A stretch of 64,000 bases of DNA from Oscarella lobularis (GCF_947507565.1 NC_089177.1:434001-498000), one strand, 5' to 3'; positions 13,401 through 24,733 are shown, numbered from the stretch's first letter. A program made the numbers and translations. Notes: generated from the sequence alone by a model not told the origin.

Positions 13401-14190
13401 TTCTACCCTTCGTAGTTCGTCTCTTTAGGAAGCACGACTCCCTCTCCGTCACTATCGTCAGTCCTGTCCTTTTCCTGATCAGTCGGATAAAAGAAACTTC
13501 CGACGGCAGCCGCGTCAACCCAAGCGCCCTTCGCCAATAGCAACTTGACCATCTCCAAGTCACCATTAACAATAGCAATGTGAAGAGGCGCTTCACCTTT
13601 GGAAGACGATTAAAAATCTAAAGAAATAACACTGCCTATACACAGATACCATAGTATAAATCGCCAGCGTAGATATCGTTGACGAGACATGGAAACACGT
13701 TGACGATTTCCACCGCCAGTTCGCGATAAAGCGAACCGTTATTCAACAAGCACAGATGAAGCGCCGTCTCGCCGACGGCACCGCGTCGATCGACGCTCCA
13801 CCAAACGCGACGTCGACGATCTTGTCTCGTTGCTAGGCAACGACGAGACGCGTTGACCGATTCGCGTTCGTTCGCGCTTAGGCGGCTGAGACGTTGTTTT
13901 CGGCGTCGTCGCACCATGTCGTCGACGTCGACCTCGTAGCCGTCGATGCCGTTCGTGAGAAAGGCGGAGAGTTCGTTGCGAACGAGTCGACGCGTGTCGG
14001 CGACGAGATCCGCGCCGTTTCCGTGTTCGTGAGCGCGTCGGAGTGCGTCGACGAGTAGGCCGCCGCCTTTGAGCTTGACTAGGCGGTAGATGCTGTTGGG
14101 ATCTTCGTCGTTTGCCGCTTGCTCGACGTTCGATCGATCGGCGACTTTTGACGGACCTGTCGATCTGTGATGCGAGAATACATCGCCCAT
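10410..14190 (-). CDS. TRPV: TRPV-family cation channel
   Basis: This is a transient receptor potential channel of the vanilloid class, closest in feel to the invertebrate Iav/OSM-9 and Nan/OCR group. The first exon (14190 to about 13640) has a charged cytosolic tail with [16 protein letters not shown], then ankyrin repeats starting [20 protein letters not shown]. More ankyrin units follow ([20 protein letters not shown] near 13060), then [20 protein letters not shown], the conserved pre-membrane TRPV segment. Membrane segments are encoded at about 12700-11400, including [19 protein letters not shown]. The pore region reads FHMTLGEFG (about 11680), and the S6 gate is followed by [20 protein letters not shown] (about 11440), a hallmark of the family. 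The tail ends RQKGSGLI. About a dozen or more short introns are present. Its start codon is 81 bp from the start of the divergent LRR-receptor gene. Confidence 0.92.
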
Positions 14191-14271
14191 TGTTATGGAA
14201 GCACGCTAAGCAGGAAGTTACAGCTGCTTCCTATTCAAGTTGCAATCAACAACGTTTCACTTGGTGGTCAG
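14191..14271. promoter_or_regulatory. 81-bp bidirectional promoter, TRPV / LRR-receptor
   Basis: The only DNA between two divergent start codons. It contains an inverted pair AGGAAG (14212-14217) and CTTCCT (14227-14232), ETS-core-like sites in opposite orientations, with an E-box CAGCTG (14221-14226) between them. No TATA box is evident. The 5' UTRs must also lie in or across this stretch, or in upstream introns. Confidence 0.6.
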
Positions 14272-17200
14272 ATGGCGCTGCGATTTTTTGTCATTTCAGC
14301 TTTGCTCCTTTGGTTGGCCTTGACTAGATCTTTCGCCGACTGGAAGCTAGAAGAAATGGACGAAGTAGCAGGTAGTAGCTCCAGTGCACCGCGTCGCGGC
14401 TTACTATAAGTGACTAGATACGGCAGTGCAATCAATTTCCTGACGTTGGAGCTCCCTTAGTCGCACTGCCAACCACCTGCTAAGCTCTTTTAGAAGTAGT
14501 TTCGATTTCCGAATTTGGCTGCGGATCTGTTACAGTTTTACAGTTTTACAGTTTTACTTTCGATTTCCTGTAGACTATCCTAATCTAAAAGTCCTCTCAT
14601 CTCGCGACAATTCGTGAACTTTGCTAGCTTCGCGCAGCCGTCCCAGCGGTTATTTTTGCCGCGACGGTGCATGACATAACATTTAGTTGCGAAGTAATTC
14701 AATTTTGGTTTTAGACTACACTCTCTCAGAAACGCTGTCAGGGAAAGCAAGGGAATCGTTTTTGCTGCAATCAGGTGCAACGCCTATAGAACAACTTGAA
14801 AGAAACGAACTGCCGCGCAACCTTGAATCTGGCGATTCCTGCTACAAAAGCGTTTCTTACCTTACCAGCGAGCAGATCAGAGAAAGAAAAATTCTGTTGG
14901 AGTTTTTTCAAGCGTTGAATGGTACTAAGTGGTTGGCCAACAAACACTGGGACGAAGATGATAAGCCCCATTGTGACTGCTGGACCGGAATTTCTTGCTA
15001 CAAAGCAGGAAACTATACTGGACTCGTACAAACGATTGATCTCAAAGAAAACAATCTTACTGGTCAATGTCCGAAATCGCTTTTGGATCTCACTGTTCTG
15101 GAGGAACTTCGTTTATCAAAAAACAGTATACGTATGAATCTTTCTAAATTTCTTGGAGACAGTACAACTAAATGGTCACTTCTGCAAAGGTTTGATATGG
15201 CAACTTGTGAACTCTTTGGTCATATACCTTGGCACATTTTTGCAAGCTGGCCTTCTCTTCGCAAAATACAGCTAGGCGACAATACGAATCTAACAGGCAG
15301 CATCGGTGAAAACATCGGGGAAATAACGAACCTGGGAGTATTGAGTTTAGGTCATTCTGGAATTCGCGGCAGCCTTCCGCAGAGTTTTGAAAAACTCGTC
15401 AACCTTTGGTTTTTGGACTTGCAGTTTCTACAGTTGGTCGGAGACTTTTCCCAACTCCTACATTTTACTAAACTTCAATATTTTCACGCAGTTCAAAATA
15501 ACTTAACGGGAAACATACCGACAGACTTTAGTAGCAGATATCGTTCTTTGGTGGAGTTTTCAATTCCGGAAAACAGTCTGAGTGGGACTCTTCCAAATTT
15601 TGATCAGCCTCTTGTAAACCTGACTGTTTTGAATTTGAGACACAATCATTTTTCAGGACCCGTTCTTCCTCTGGTACTAAATTCAAGTACGCTTCGATAC
15701 GTGGACTTGTCACATAATCAATTTACGTCAATTTTGCCCGGCTTTAATATGAGTTCAATAGGCCTTTTTATTGCTGAAAACAATCTCCTGAATTTAACTG
15801 TCAATGACCTAGATGAACTGTTCGTATGCTTTGTGCGAAAGTGCCCTCAAAGATTGTCAATTAAGGTTTTAGATTTTAGCTCAACTGGCCTTCGTGGAGA
15901 CTTTTTGCCTACACTTTGGATGATGACAAATATTTTTTCGATTGATCTGTCTAACAACAGCATAAGTGGAGTATGCAAAAGCCCTTACCTTATGATGCTG
16001 TACTTGCAAGTATTAGACCTGTCTGACAATGATCTAGAAGGTGAAATACCTTCTAGAATGAGTATGTTTCAGTCCGTCTTAATAATGAACTTTACTGGAA
16101 ACGAAAATATGCGATCCTCTGCGTCTTCAACGCCCTGGTTTGTTAAGCCTGATTATCAACACATGAGTAAGGAAAGCGAAACAGACAATTTTACGTGTCC
16201 TGCACTTGTAATGAAACACACTAAAGGATGGCTAAAAGTTGACAGCAAGTACTACAACCGAAGCGTTTGCCATTGTCTTCCGGGATTTTATGGGTTTAAT
16301 GGTTTCTGCAAACGTTGTCCGGCAAACGGTTCGCATTGCCCAGGAAAACAAATTAACAGTAAACTACAAATGTTTTCTAACTATTATCCTTCTCCTAGTC
16401 CTGACGACTTTTCCAATCTCATCTTATGCAGTTCTATTTATCAAGACACCTTTCGTTGCAACCCGTCTAACAACTGTACTTGCTGGCTATCTGGCGATGG
16501 CGTATCTAGGTGTGATAAGTCTTGCATTTGTCAAAATAATGCAACGGGACGAGTGTGCTCTCTGTGCAACGATGGCTGCTACGATGACGGAAACAAATGT
16601 AGGCAGTGCTCCTCTGAGCCTACCTGGTCAAAAGTTGTCTACGTGGTTGTTGGACTACTTGTTGCTTTGGCTCCACTACTGTGGATAATAAACATGATCA
16701 TTAAATACAAATATCCCCAATGGAAGCATCAGAAGCTCGCTTCCTGGATAATAGTGTTTGCTACTGTTGGAGGTCTTAGCGTTTTTGTCTTTGCTTTACT
16801 CTTTGTTCGCGTCATTCCAACTTACGTGGCAGAAATTTATTTCCTCTTTATTCTTATTGCGACAATTGATTTCGCCAGAGATGTCAAAGTACTAGTCGTC
16901 ATTTTCGTGTTCTATCTTCAAGTTTTGGATGCCATGCACGTTACACTTGTGGAAGTGCAATGTCCTGATTGCTCTTTCGTGAACTCTTTCAAGGATCTCC
17001 ATTTCTATCAGTTTTACACAAAGCTGGGCAGCATTTTCAATTTTCGATTTAGTGGGCTAGCTTGTTTAGTCCCAATAATGTTTGAGCCAATACCCCATCT
17101 CCTCTTATTAGCCGCTCTTCCTTTGGTGTTTGGATTGTTCTTGCTGATTGTTCACCTAATAGACTACGGGTTCTTTCTATGTCTGAGAAAACCAACGGAA

Positions 17201-18094
17201 GACTCTGCGGACAGTGAGCGTACCAACAAAAAGCTAAGAGCGATAAACAGTGTAAAAAGACATTTTGTGTCTGTTCTGAACTTGTTCTTTTTTCCGACCA
17301 GCAAAAGTACCCTCAAAGTATTTGCCGGCTGTTATACCAGCGAGGATAATTCGTATATGAAGGCCTTTCCTTGGATTCCTTGTTCTTCGTCTCAGTATCA
17401 TTGGCTCGAAATGCAAGCCTCTATAACATTTGTGTTCTATGGAATTATTACGTTAATCGTGTTTCTCGTTTCTTTACGTCTCCACGCCAACAAATGCAAT
17501 TGTCAAAAGAAGGACTTTTCGTGGCGTCATACCGCTCGTATCGTTTGTGGTCAAAATGCCACAGATAACGGAGACGAAGAGAAGGAAAACGATAATAACG
17601 ATTCAGTTATGTGCCACTACTGCATTCCTTATAAGTCTCCATACAACCGTTTTATGGCCTTGCTGGTGATGCTTCGACGACTTTTAACTGCTGCCATACT
17701 AGCACTGTTTACTTGGGACAACCGCGACCTTCAGTCCCTTGCATTCAATGGACTATTGCTGTTGTATCTTACTATCGTATGTTCAACGAGGCCATACAAT
17801 GATGTGTGGGAAAACGTAATGGAAATAACGGCCAACACCATGGTTCTCGTGACTTTCAACTGCATGACTAATCGAGACTACGAAAACAAAGTTGCTTCGG
17901 ATATCGTCACGATTACAAATTTTGTTTTTGGTATCATTCTAGTACTCTCTGCACTAACGAAAGCATTTCTTCTTTGGAAATACTACCGCGCTAAAACAGC
18001 TGCCAGACAAGGTCAAGGTCAAGGTCAAGGTCAACGTCGAGGCAGCAATGAACCGTTACTCGGAGATCAGTCAGCAAAAAAGAAAGAAACGTAG
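14272..18094 (+). CDS. LRR ectodomain, Cys-rich and multipass membrane receptor-like protein
   Basis: Not assigned to a named family. Two exons are inferred, 14272-14371 and 14775-18094, joined in phase across a 403-bp intron, giving about 1139 residues. Residues 1-21 (MALRFFVISALLLWLALTRS...) look like a signal peptide. At about 70-110 there is a plant-LRRNT-like segment (FFQALNGTKWLANKHW, then CDCWTGISC). About 14-16 leucine-rich repeats of the LxxNxLxGxIP kind run to about residue 470. A Cys-rich stretch follows (CHCLPGFYGFNGFCKRCP; CSLCNDGCYDDGNKCRQC), resembling EGF or ephrin-receptor-like modules. Residues of about 650-1110 hold roughly nine hydrophobic helices. The last are in an LLLYLTIVCSTRPYND context that recalls TRP/polycystin-like multipass proteins of protists and early animals. 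The cytosolic tail has GQGQGQGQ. It could be a receptor-channel or an adhesion/GPCR-like receptor. It shares an 81-bp promoter with TRPV. Confidence 0.8.
14532..14555 (+). repeat. 8-bp x3 tandem repeat in the first intron of the LRR gene
   Basis: acagtttt is repeated three times in tandem within the 403-bp intron, the longest intron of this gene. No function is evident. Confidence 0.8.
18009..18034 (+). repeat. GGTCAA hexamer repeat coding for GQGQGQGQ
   Basis: caaggtcaaggtcaaggtcaaggtcaa near the 3' end of the LRR-receptor gene encodes alternating Gly-Gln in the cytosolic tail. It is a low-complexity, slippage-prone coding repeat. Confidence 0.9.
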
Positions 18095-18555
18095 TCTCAC
18101 ACGAATATGTCTATGCTGACACCAAATAGAGGCGTTAGCGCAATTTGAGTTTCACTTGTCCGTGTGTCTGGGAAGTTAGTTTTCTAACCTCTGTCTGACT
18201 GGGCCCCAATTATCTTTGTCGTTACTCAACTAGCAAAACAGATTTGAAATATACGCGTCTTCAAACAAAAGCAGCGTTTCTGTGGCTCCGTGCCAGATTC
18301 TCCTATATACCACGTAGCCTAATTAAGCCTTACCAATCAACCTTAACTGCCGTTCCTAGACTTGCGGGTCACACTTACAGCTAAACGCAACGGGTGGCCC
18401 TTTCCTACTTATTACAAGGCTAACGAATGTAGAGCTAAGCTATAGACGATATTATAGTTAATCAACAGCCTACCAAAGCTAATACGGGAGGGGATATAAC
18501 AAAATAGCCGAGAACGCGTACAAACCCATATCGATACCATTTCATCGCAGTAAAC
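18095..18555. other. Intergenic region between two convergent 3' ends
   Basis: 461 bp between the stop of the LRR-receptor gene (+) and the stop of DENND10 (-). It must hold both 3' UTRs and polyadenylation sites. No ORF, RNA gene or repeat was recognised in it. Confidence 0.6.
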
Positions 18556-20043
18556 TTACAGCTGCACCAGTCCTTCAGCTGAAGCCAGATTGAATAGAAA
18601 GTTTTCCATGGCCGGCGTCAGCTTGCGTGCCTGCAAACTCTCCAGCGTTATGCCAGCCACACCGTCATCTCCGACTGTCGCCATTTTCTTTAGATTGCCT
18701 ACAAGCTCTTTCGTTTTGAACGCTAATTCCTAGACAAGAATAATCCCCAAACCGCGCCCCCAATCTAATGCGAGTCTACTTTGATAAAGAGCTGTTCAGA
18801 CAGCGAGTCGTCCGCGGCCTGTTGAACCATCTGCATGGCAATGTCTTTGTGAATCTTACCCATTCCAAAAGACTCTACGGTACATAGGAATACGACGTTA
18901 GAATCTATCATCGAAAACTACCTTTTGCATGGCTTGCAATAGAGATAGAATTTCCAGGAACTAAACCCAATACGTTACTTACTTCGTTCTTCTAACAAAA
19001 CGATTCTCCTTTTCTTACCGTTAACAAAGACGTCGTAGAGCTCGGCGCGTGATTCCACTGCCGGATCGGTAAATCCGGCAACGTACGTCGACATCGATTT
19101 CAAATCATTCAACTCCGCTTCGTCAATATCGACGTGCGGATAGAGGACATTCCAATTCTGTCTCTGCCACACCAGCACCGGCAAAGCTCTAAAGATGAGG
19201 TGGGAGTAAAGACCAAGAGATTGCGTTCGGTTTACCTGGTAATTTTCAGTAGTTCAGGTAGTCTTGGATGATAAACGGCCACCCGTTTCTTTAGCAACAA
19301 AGCTGTATACACAAGTATCGTCTCCACCCCGAATTGATTGACAAAATCTATAGAAGAACAGAAAAAATGCCCATTTTAAATACAATCCTATATCGGCTTT
19401 TTATTACCTTTGATTGATGCTGCAATATAGGCTCGACGCACGTCATACGACTTCACTTGAAATTGCCCAGTACATTGTCCCGTAGTAAGAACTTTGAGAT
19501 ACGGTTCGAGGAGCTTAGCCGCGCTGCCTGATGACGCGTACGCCGACGCAAGAATAGACATCAACGTCTGATATTTCTCGGGATTGAAATCCTAAGGAGA
19601 AGGTTCCATGAGATAGAAGTCGCTGAGCTAGAGTCCAATAGGCAACCTTTGTTAGAAGAACAACAGAGAAATAGGTCACCTAGGAGATCAGTGGAGCTGA
19701 GACGCCCAAGGAAAATATGTTTTGAAATCGGATACTTTGGGGAGGACTTCTGATTCGTCGACTTTTGTCGTGTGAATGTAGTGCCACGTTTTGCTGAAAT
19801 GGCCAAATGTGAAGGGTATTGCAGCGTCTTCGGCCCCTTCTGCAGAGTCTCCCGAGCTCAGAAGACATTTTCTCCTTAGCCTTTCCATCGTTTCGGAATC
19901 GATCGTCGGATAGGACCACGTCCACAAGACGTCCTTGTTCTCGTCTTTCTCTGCAGCAGCAAAAGTGCATAAACTAACATTCGAAACGACGAGAAAGGCG
20001 CCCTACCGATCAGTCCAGCGGCAATGAGATCCGTCCCTGCCAT
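18556..20043 (-). CDS. DENND10: DENN domain-containing protein 10 (FAM45-type)
   Basis: DENND10 is a DENN-family protein linked to late endosomes and Rab27 in vertebrates. It begins [12 protein letters not shown] (ATG at 20043), joined across a short intron to [34 protein letters not shown] (about 19820-19760) matches the conserved uDENN segment. The dDENN part includes [20 protein letters not shown] (about 19170), then [20 protein letters not shown] and [16 protein letters not shown]. The C-terminal exon reads [20 protein letters not shown] and ends EGLVQL, matching the FAM45 tail. About seven to nine exons are visible and the length is close to the human protein (about 350 residues). It is divergent from centrin-3, with 59 bp between the start codons. 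Confidence 0.92.
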
Positions 20044-20102
20044 CGTGCGTGATGCTAGGGCGTGCGCTAGGCGAAGTAACGCCAACGAAAAACCGTTTCA
20101 CG
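20044..20102. promoter_or_regulatory. 59-bp bidirectional promoter, DENND10 / CETN3
   Basis: The only sequence between the two divergent ATGs. It is GC-rich with no TATA or CCAAT box seen. At this length the 5' UTRs must be very short or must overlap the neighbouring gene. Confidence 0.55.
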
Positions 20103-20782
20103 ATGAGCGTTGGACTGTCATCGGCCGGCGATCGAACAAAACGACGTCGACGCCGAGAGCTGACCGAAGAACAGAAGCAGGAGATACGCGAAGCGTTCGA
20201 ACTCTTCGACACGGACAAAGACGACGCGATTGACTATCACGAGCTCAAGGCATAGCTAAACACTAAACACTCTGCTTCTCAACGTGTCGCGTAACGATGG
20301 ACTCTCAATCAGGTCGCCATGAAAGCTCTAGGCTTCGACGTAAAGAAACAAGACGTTCTCAAAGTCCTTCGCGATTACGATCGCGATGGAAATGGTAAAA
20401 TAACGTACACGGATTTTTTTGAAGTCAGTAAGTAATTTTTAATTAAATAAATATTTAATTAAACAGTATTTAATTTTAATTTTTATAGTGAAAGATTGGA
20501 TTATGGAACGCGATCCGCAGGAGGAGATTCAAAAGGCGTTCAATCTTTTTGACGACGACAATACGGGAAAGATCAGTTTACGAAATTTGAGACGCGTAGC
20601 TCGTGATCTGGGTGAAAACATTTCAGAGGAAGAACTTCGAGCGATGATAGATGAATTTGACAAAGACGGTGATGGAGAAAGTAAGTTCGAATACTCGTGT
20701 GAGGAGAATTTAAAAAGAAAATTATTTTTTAGTTAATAGGGATGAGTTCCTGTCCATAATGACTGGAGATGTAGACTATTAG
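20103..20782 (+). CDS. CETN3: Centrin-3
   Basis: A calmodulin-like EF-hand protein of the centrosome or basal body. Four exons are inferred: 20103-20249, 20313-20427, 20489-20680 and 20733-20782. The product is about 167 residues, as in human. The basic N-terminal tail [18 protein letters not shown] and the ending MTGDVDY identify centrin-3 rather than centrin-1/2. Four EF loops are readable: [36 protein letters not shown] and DKDGDGEINRDE. All have acidic residues at the coordinating ends, and loop 2 looks more canonical than the human one. The first intron appears to start with GC (CTCAAG|gcatag) and ends with cag, a GC-AG intron. An upstream in-frame ATG at 20049 would add residues unlike the family, so 20103 was chosen. 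Confidence 0.95.
20250..20312 (+). other. GC-AG intron in centrin-3
   Basis: The 63-bp intron begins gcatag and ends caatcag. Protein conservation ([12 protein letters not shown]) fixes both borders, and no GT donor is available near the required position. Confidence 0.75.
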
Positions 20783-20939
20783 ATAATTTCGTCGTTTAGT
20801 CGTAAATGCTGCTCTGCGTATTTTATCGATGCTGTTATCGTTAATTAAATCAACTATGGGCTTTTTCGTGTGTGCACGCGTATCCGGGGTGTGGGTCCGC
20901 CCAAACACGTGACATCATCACTCGTTCACCACTCGCTTC

Positions 20940-22145
20940 ATGGGAAAGGTGAAAGGCTTCGCGATTTTACTCTCGACCGACAAGCCCGTCTACTTTCCGG
21001 GCCAGACGATATGCGGCAGCGTCAGATTGGAACTTACGAAGCCGCTCAAAGCGACAAAAATCATACTCGTCGTGAACGGATTCGCTTCGGTTCGATGGAA
21101 AGCGAATCACGCTGAATACAAGGACTCGACGACCTACATCGATCACCAGATCGTCTTATGGACGCGAGACCGAGCGACCAATTTGACTTCGGGTGCGAAC
21201 GAATTCGATTTCGCTTACCAATTGCCACGCAACATCCCGTCGTCTTTCGAATCCCATCAGCGTCATCACGCGCACGTGCGCTATCTTCTCACGGCGAAAG
21301 TCGTTCGACCGTGGAAATTCGACGTCAAGTCGAAGAAACCGTTCACTATCGTCGAACACGCCGACGTGAATCGGCCCGAGTATCTCGTGCCGCTCCAAAG
21401 CGAGAATTCGGTCGCCTTGCGTCGATGTCTCGGCTGCGCATCCGGGACGGTGACCCTGAGCGCCAGTCTCGATCGTCGCGCTTACTGCGCCGGCGAGCGC
21501 ATCAACGGCTTTATCGCAATCGAAAACGCGAGCACTCGTCGTCTCAAAGGCGTAGTCGTGCGCATCGTCGCGTACAAGACGCTGCACGCGCGACGACGCG
21601 AGCAACGCACGTGCGAGACGATCTCGCGCGTTAAACTCGTCGATCACGTGGCGCCGCGTAAACGAGCGCGATGGGTGAGCCGGGACTTTGACATACCACC
21701 CGTCGTCCCGTCGATACGCACGTGCCGCCTCATTTCCTTGGACTATTACTTTGAAGTGCTCGTACTCGGAGCCAATCGACTCTCGCTTTCGTTTCCTATT
21801 CTCATTGGCACGGTGCCCTTGGAGGAAGGGAGGGAGGAGGGAGATAGGGGCGGGGGTATGGTGAGGCCATCGGCATCGTATGTCGATAATCGAACGGCGT
21901 CCACGCTACAACGAGGACTGCCCAGACCGTCCCTCTACTTGCCTCCAACTTCGACGTCGCCCAACGCTCCCGTGCCGTCTGAGCCGCCGTCCTATGCCGA
22001 GGCCGTGGGCGGGTTGGTTAACATAGCGGACGGCGACAGCGATCAGTTCACGAGAGGCGAGTTGGAGTATGCGCCGATGTATCCGTTTGTGATGACTCTC
22101 GTGCCGAGTGCGCCGCCGCCGCCGTACAGCGAGGAGGACTTCTAG
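20940..22145 (+). CDS. ARRDC: Alpha-arrestin (arrestin domain-containing protein), intronless
   Basis: A single 401-residue exon in a neighbourhood of intron-rich genes. Residues 1-150 form an arrestin-N fold (ILLSTDKPVYFPGQTICGSV). Residues of about 170-300 form the arrestin-C fold (LDRRAYCAGERINGFIAIEN; an SIRTCRLISLDYYFEVLVLG segment). The proline-rich tail has two PPxY motifs, PPSY (about residue 348) and a terminal PPPYSEEDF. These are typical docking sites for NEDD4-family ubiquitin ligases. PSAP directly abuts PPPY (PSAPPPPY), resembling the TSG101-binding late-domain motif of ARRDC1. Alpha-arrestins act as adaptors for ubiquitination and sorting of membrane proteins. The ATG is 157 bp after the centrin-3 stop, same strand. 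Confidence 0.92.
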   Translation: MGKVKGFAILLSTDKPVYFPGQTICGSVRLELTKPLKATKIILVVNGFASVRWKANHAEYKDSTTYIDHQIVLWTRDRATNLTSGANEFDFAYQLPRNIPSSFESHQRHHAHVRYLLTAKVVRPWKFDVKSKKPFTIVEHADVNRPEYLVPLQSENSVALRRCLGCASGTVTLSASLDRRAYCAGERINGFIAIENASTRRLKGVVVRIVAYKTLHARRREQRTCETISRVKLVDHVAPRKRARWVSRDFDIPPVVPSIRTCRLISLDYYFEVLVLGANRLSLSFPILIGTVPLEEGREEGDRGGGMVRPSASYVDNRTASTLQRGLPRPSLYLPPTSTSPNAPVPSEPPSYAEAVGGLVNIADGDSDQFTRGELEYAPMYPFVMTLVPSAPPPPYSEEDF

Positions 22146-22265
22146 CTTAGTGCGTAGTTAAGATACTTGCTCCTAGAGTTTCACTTTTTTTGGAGAGAAT
22201 TTGTAAATGCGATTCTATCTCTATTTTCTTCCTCTTACTACTCTCGTTTGTCGCACGCGACGCGG

Positions 22266-24733
22266 TTATGTGAAGGAAATGTCGGCAGGCGAAAGTGGCA
22301 TGTCTTCTGCTGACGTCTCTTTAGTCGCTCCGGCACTTAGTTGACTAATTTCTTGCAAGAAGCTCTTACCTTCTTGCATGGTCTAGAAGAAAAAAACACA
22401 TGCAAGGGCTCCCCTAGTCAAAAAGTCCTGTACAAACCTCCGCAAGTTCGCAACACTTGAGAGCAAACGCTTCGGCTGCCGTCCAATTCTTCGTCACTCT
22501 CATATGATAAATTACCAGAAAGCGATAGCAATGGCTCACGTCATTCGCTGAAGCAACAGACTAAGAGATCACCGATTTAATTAGAACATACCAGCTTCTA
22601 ATTATTGCTACCCCTGTCTCTTCCCAACGACGAGCGAGTCTCGTATAAACCTCGGCAGCATTGCTATCTTCGTCCAAAAACTCGTAGAGCCTAAAAGGAG
22701 TCGTGTCGTCAGGATGGCTCTCATAAAATTTTAATTAATTGACGTCTACTTTGCTAACTGCAGTGCCGCGACATCTTCAACGTCACCATCAGCCACAGCT
22801 CGCGAGTAGTACTGCACGAGAACGTGCCAAATTTATCTAGCAAGTATCTGTATTGGTAAACCTTCTCAGCGAGATGATATTTCTTCAGCCTTTCGTATGT
22901 TCCTCCTAGAGCAATGAGCATTCTGGAGTCCTGCGGCCTGTACTCAGGAAATGCAAATGCGGAAGATGCAATAGAACAATAAAAACCTACTGTAGAAAGT
23001 ACGCCTTTTGGTAATAGTGCAAGGAATAAAGAGGCATTTTTAGAACTTCGTAGGTCTGACCCAAACCGTACCAGGCCTTGAATTCTCGCGGATCAAGATC
23101 TGACAGACTGTGTAAATCAATTGGGCTATATATTTTCTTCGATTTCCTACGCACCAACCGCCTTTCGATACGTCTCAACCGCCGCCGCTATGTTCTTTAG
23201 CTCCATGTACTCGTGTCCGAGGAGAGTCCAAGCGGTGGAGAAGCCAGAATCAAGCGATAGGGCTCGTTTGAAGTACTGCACGGCCTTTTCGTGGTCGCCT
23301 CTTAAACTGCAATAGTTTCCTGACAAAAAAAAACACAGCAGTACGAAAGGGAAGAAATAGAAAAGACCTTCTATCTCTGTACCGACTATACAGCATGTCT
23401 GTGGACGATACTTATCTACGATGACGACGTGATGAGCCAAATGGCTAAGATCTGATTTCATATCCTGTACTCCCCAACAATAAAAAATGCTACAAGAGGT
23501 CACAATAGATGCTTACTAGAACAAAGAGAACATTCGAATAAATGTCCATGTTGTCCAATCTATAAGGATCCTGGGAAGATATCTCTTTGAAAAGTTGACG
23601 CGACTCGTGAAATTCTACGAAAAAGTGAAATCTCAACGAATTGGCTGACGTTACGTTACTTCGCCTTCCGTAGTGCGCAATCGCCATTTGGCTCTTCAAG
23701 TGCAGCCAATCCTTGGAAACGTTTTCCGTCGCGACGAGCGTCTTATACACATCTAGGGCCTTCACAAAGGAGCGCAGATGAACGAGGGCGTACGCCTTGA
23801 ATACATTCGCCATCCAATGAGAGGGCAAATCGAGATTGTCCAACTAACGACGAGCGAATCACGCAATGGGGGAAAAGCAATGACGTGCACGCCCTACGTC
23901 CTCCTGCGTCTCGCACGCGTCAGCTAGTTCTTGCCAGGCGGACCACAGATAGGGTGTCGAGTGCACCGATTTGAGAAAGATCGATGCCGATTCTCCTTTG
24001 ATACCAAGCTCCTTTAGAATGATACCGTACCTACAAGATTTTGATTGTGTCCACTAGACGCTTTTGAAAACAAAGTGACGTACAGATAAAGACCATAGCC
24101 GTCGAGTTCGCCTTTTTCGTAGAAAGTGCCAAATTCGGCTTTTAGTGACTCCAACATGGAATCAGAATCAAGATTATCTAAAGTTGAGACTGCGCTAGAT
24201 TCACGGCTTCTACTAGAATACTAAACCTTGGTAACAATTTTTAAAACCTCGTGCAAATTTTCGAGCCAAATTACTACTCTCTTACCTTTAGAATTGCACG
24301 CGCCCTCTACTATCCTCTTCTTATGTCCCTATGGTCCGCATAAGAAAAACTTTCTTTGTGCATGCACGCTTCCTTACCAAAAAAGCCGAATAGCCTCTCA
24401 AGAAGACGCACGGCAGAGACGTGCAGCCTTTCAGGTAAAAGGCAGCGCGATCGAATTCCTTGCAGTCGAAGCACGACTTCGACAGGCTGTACGAGTCGTA
24501 TTCGTCCAAATCGTTCCAGTCGTCGAGCTGAGACTGTCGCCAGCCGTCCGGAGGCGCCGTGCGAGGGAGCGTGATCGCCAATTCGGACGCCCTGGGAAAA
24601 ATCGACGAGCAACGGTTCTATTTTAGTCTTCGCATCGGTTTGTTACGCACCAGCGCGCACTTTTTACTAAGCCGCGATCGTTCATTTCTCTCGCTGCGCG
24701 AAGCAGGTCCCATTTTCGAACTGCGGTATTCAT
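22266..24733 (-). CDS. CDC23: Anaphase-promoting complex subunit 8
   Basis: A TPR scaffold subunit of the APC/C ubiquitin ligase. The start chosen is ATG 24733 (MNTAVRKWDLLRAARE), which splices in frame to KSARWASELAITLPRT as in CDC23. DSYSLSKSCFDCKEFDRAAF follows at about 24480. TPR units include DWLHLKSQMAIAHYGRRS (about 23710), SSQDPYRLDNMDIYSNVLF (about 23570), KSDLSHLAHHVVIVDKYRP (about 23430), FSTAWTLLGHEYMELKN (about 23220) and EFKAWYGLGQTYEVLKMPLY (about 23080), all in the order known for CDC23. The last exon ends in a Ser/Pro-containing tail (EDMPLSPADISFT), which in vertebrates is a mitotic phosphorylation region. About twelve short introns are present. The gene is divergent from NUP107 with 74 bp between starts. 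Confidence 0.94.

Noticed and set aside
16239-16688. 149-codon overlapping ORF inside the LRR-receptor gene
   Set aside because: Frame shadow of a longer, conserved coding exon.
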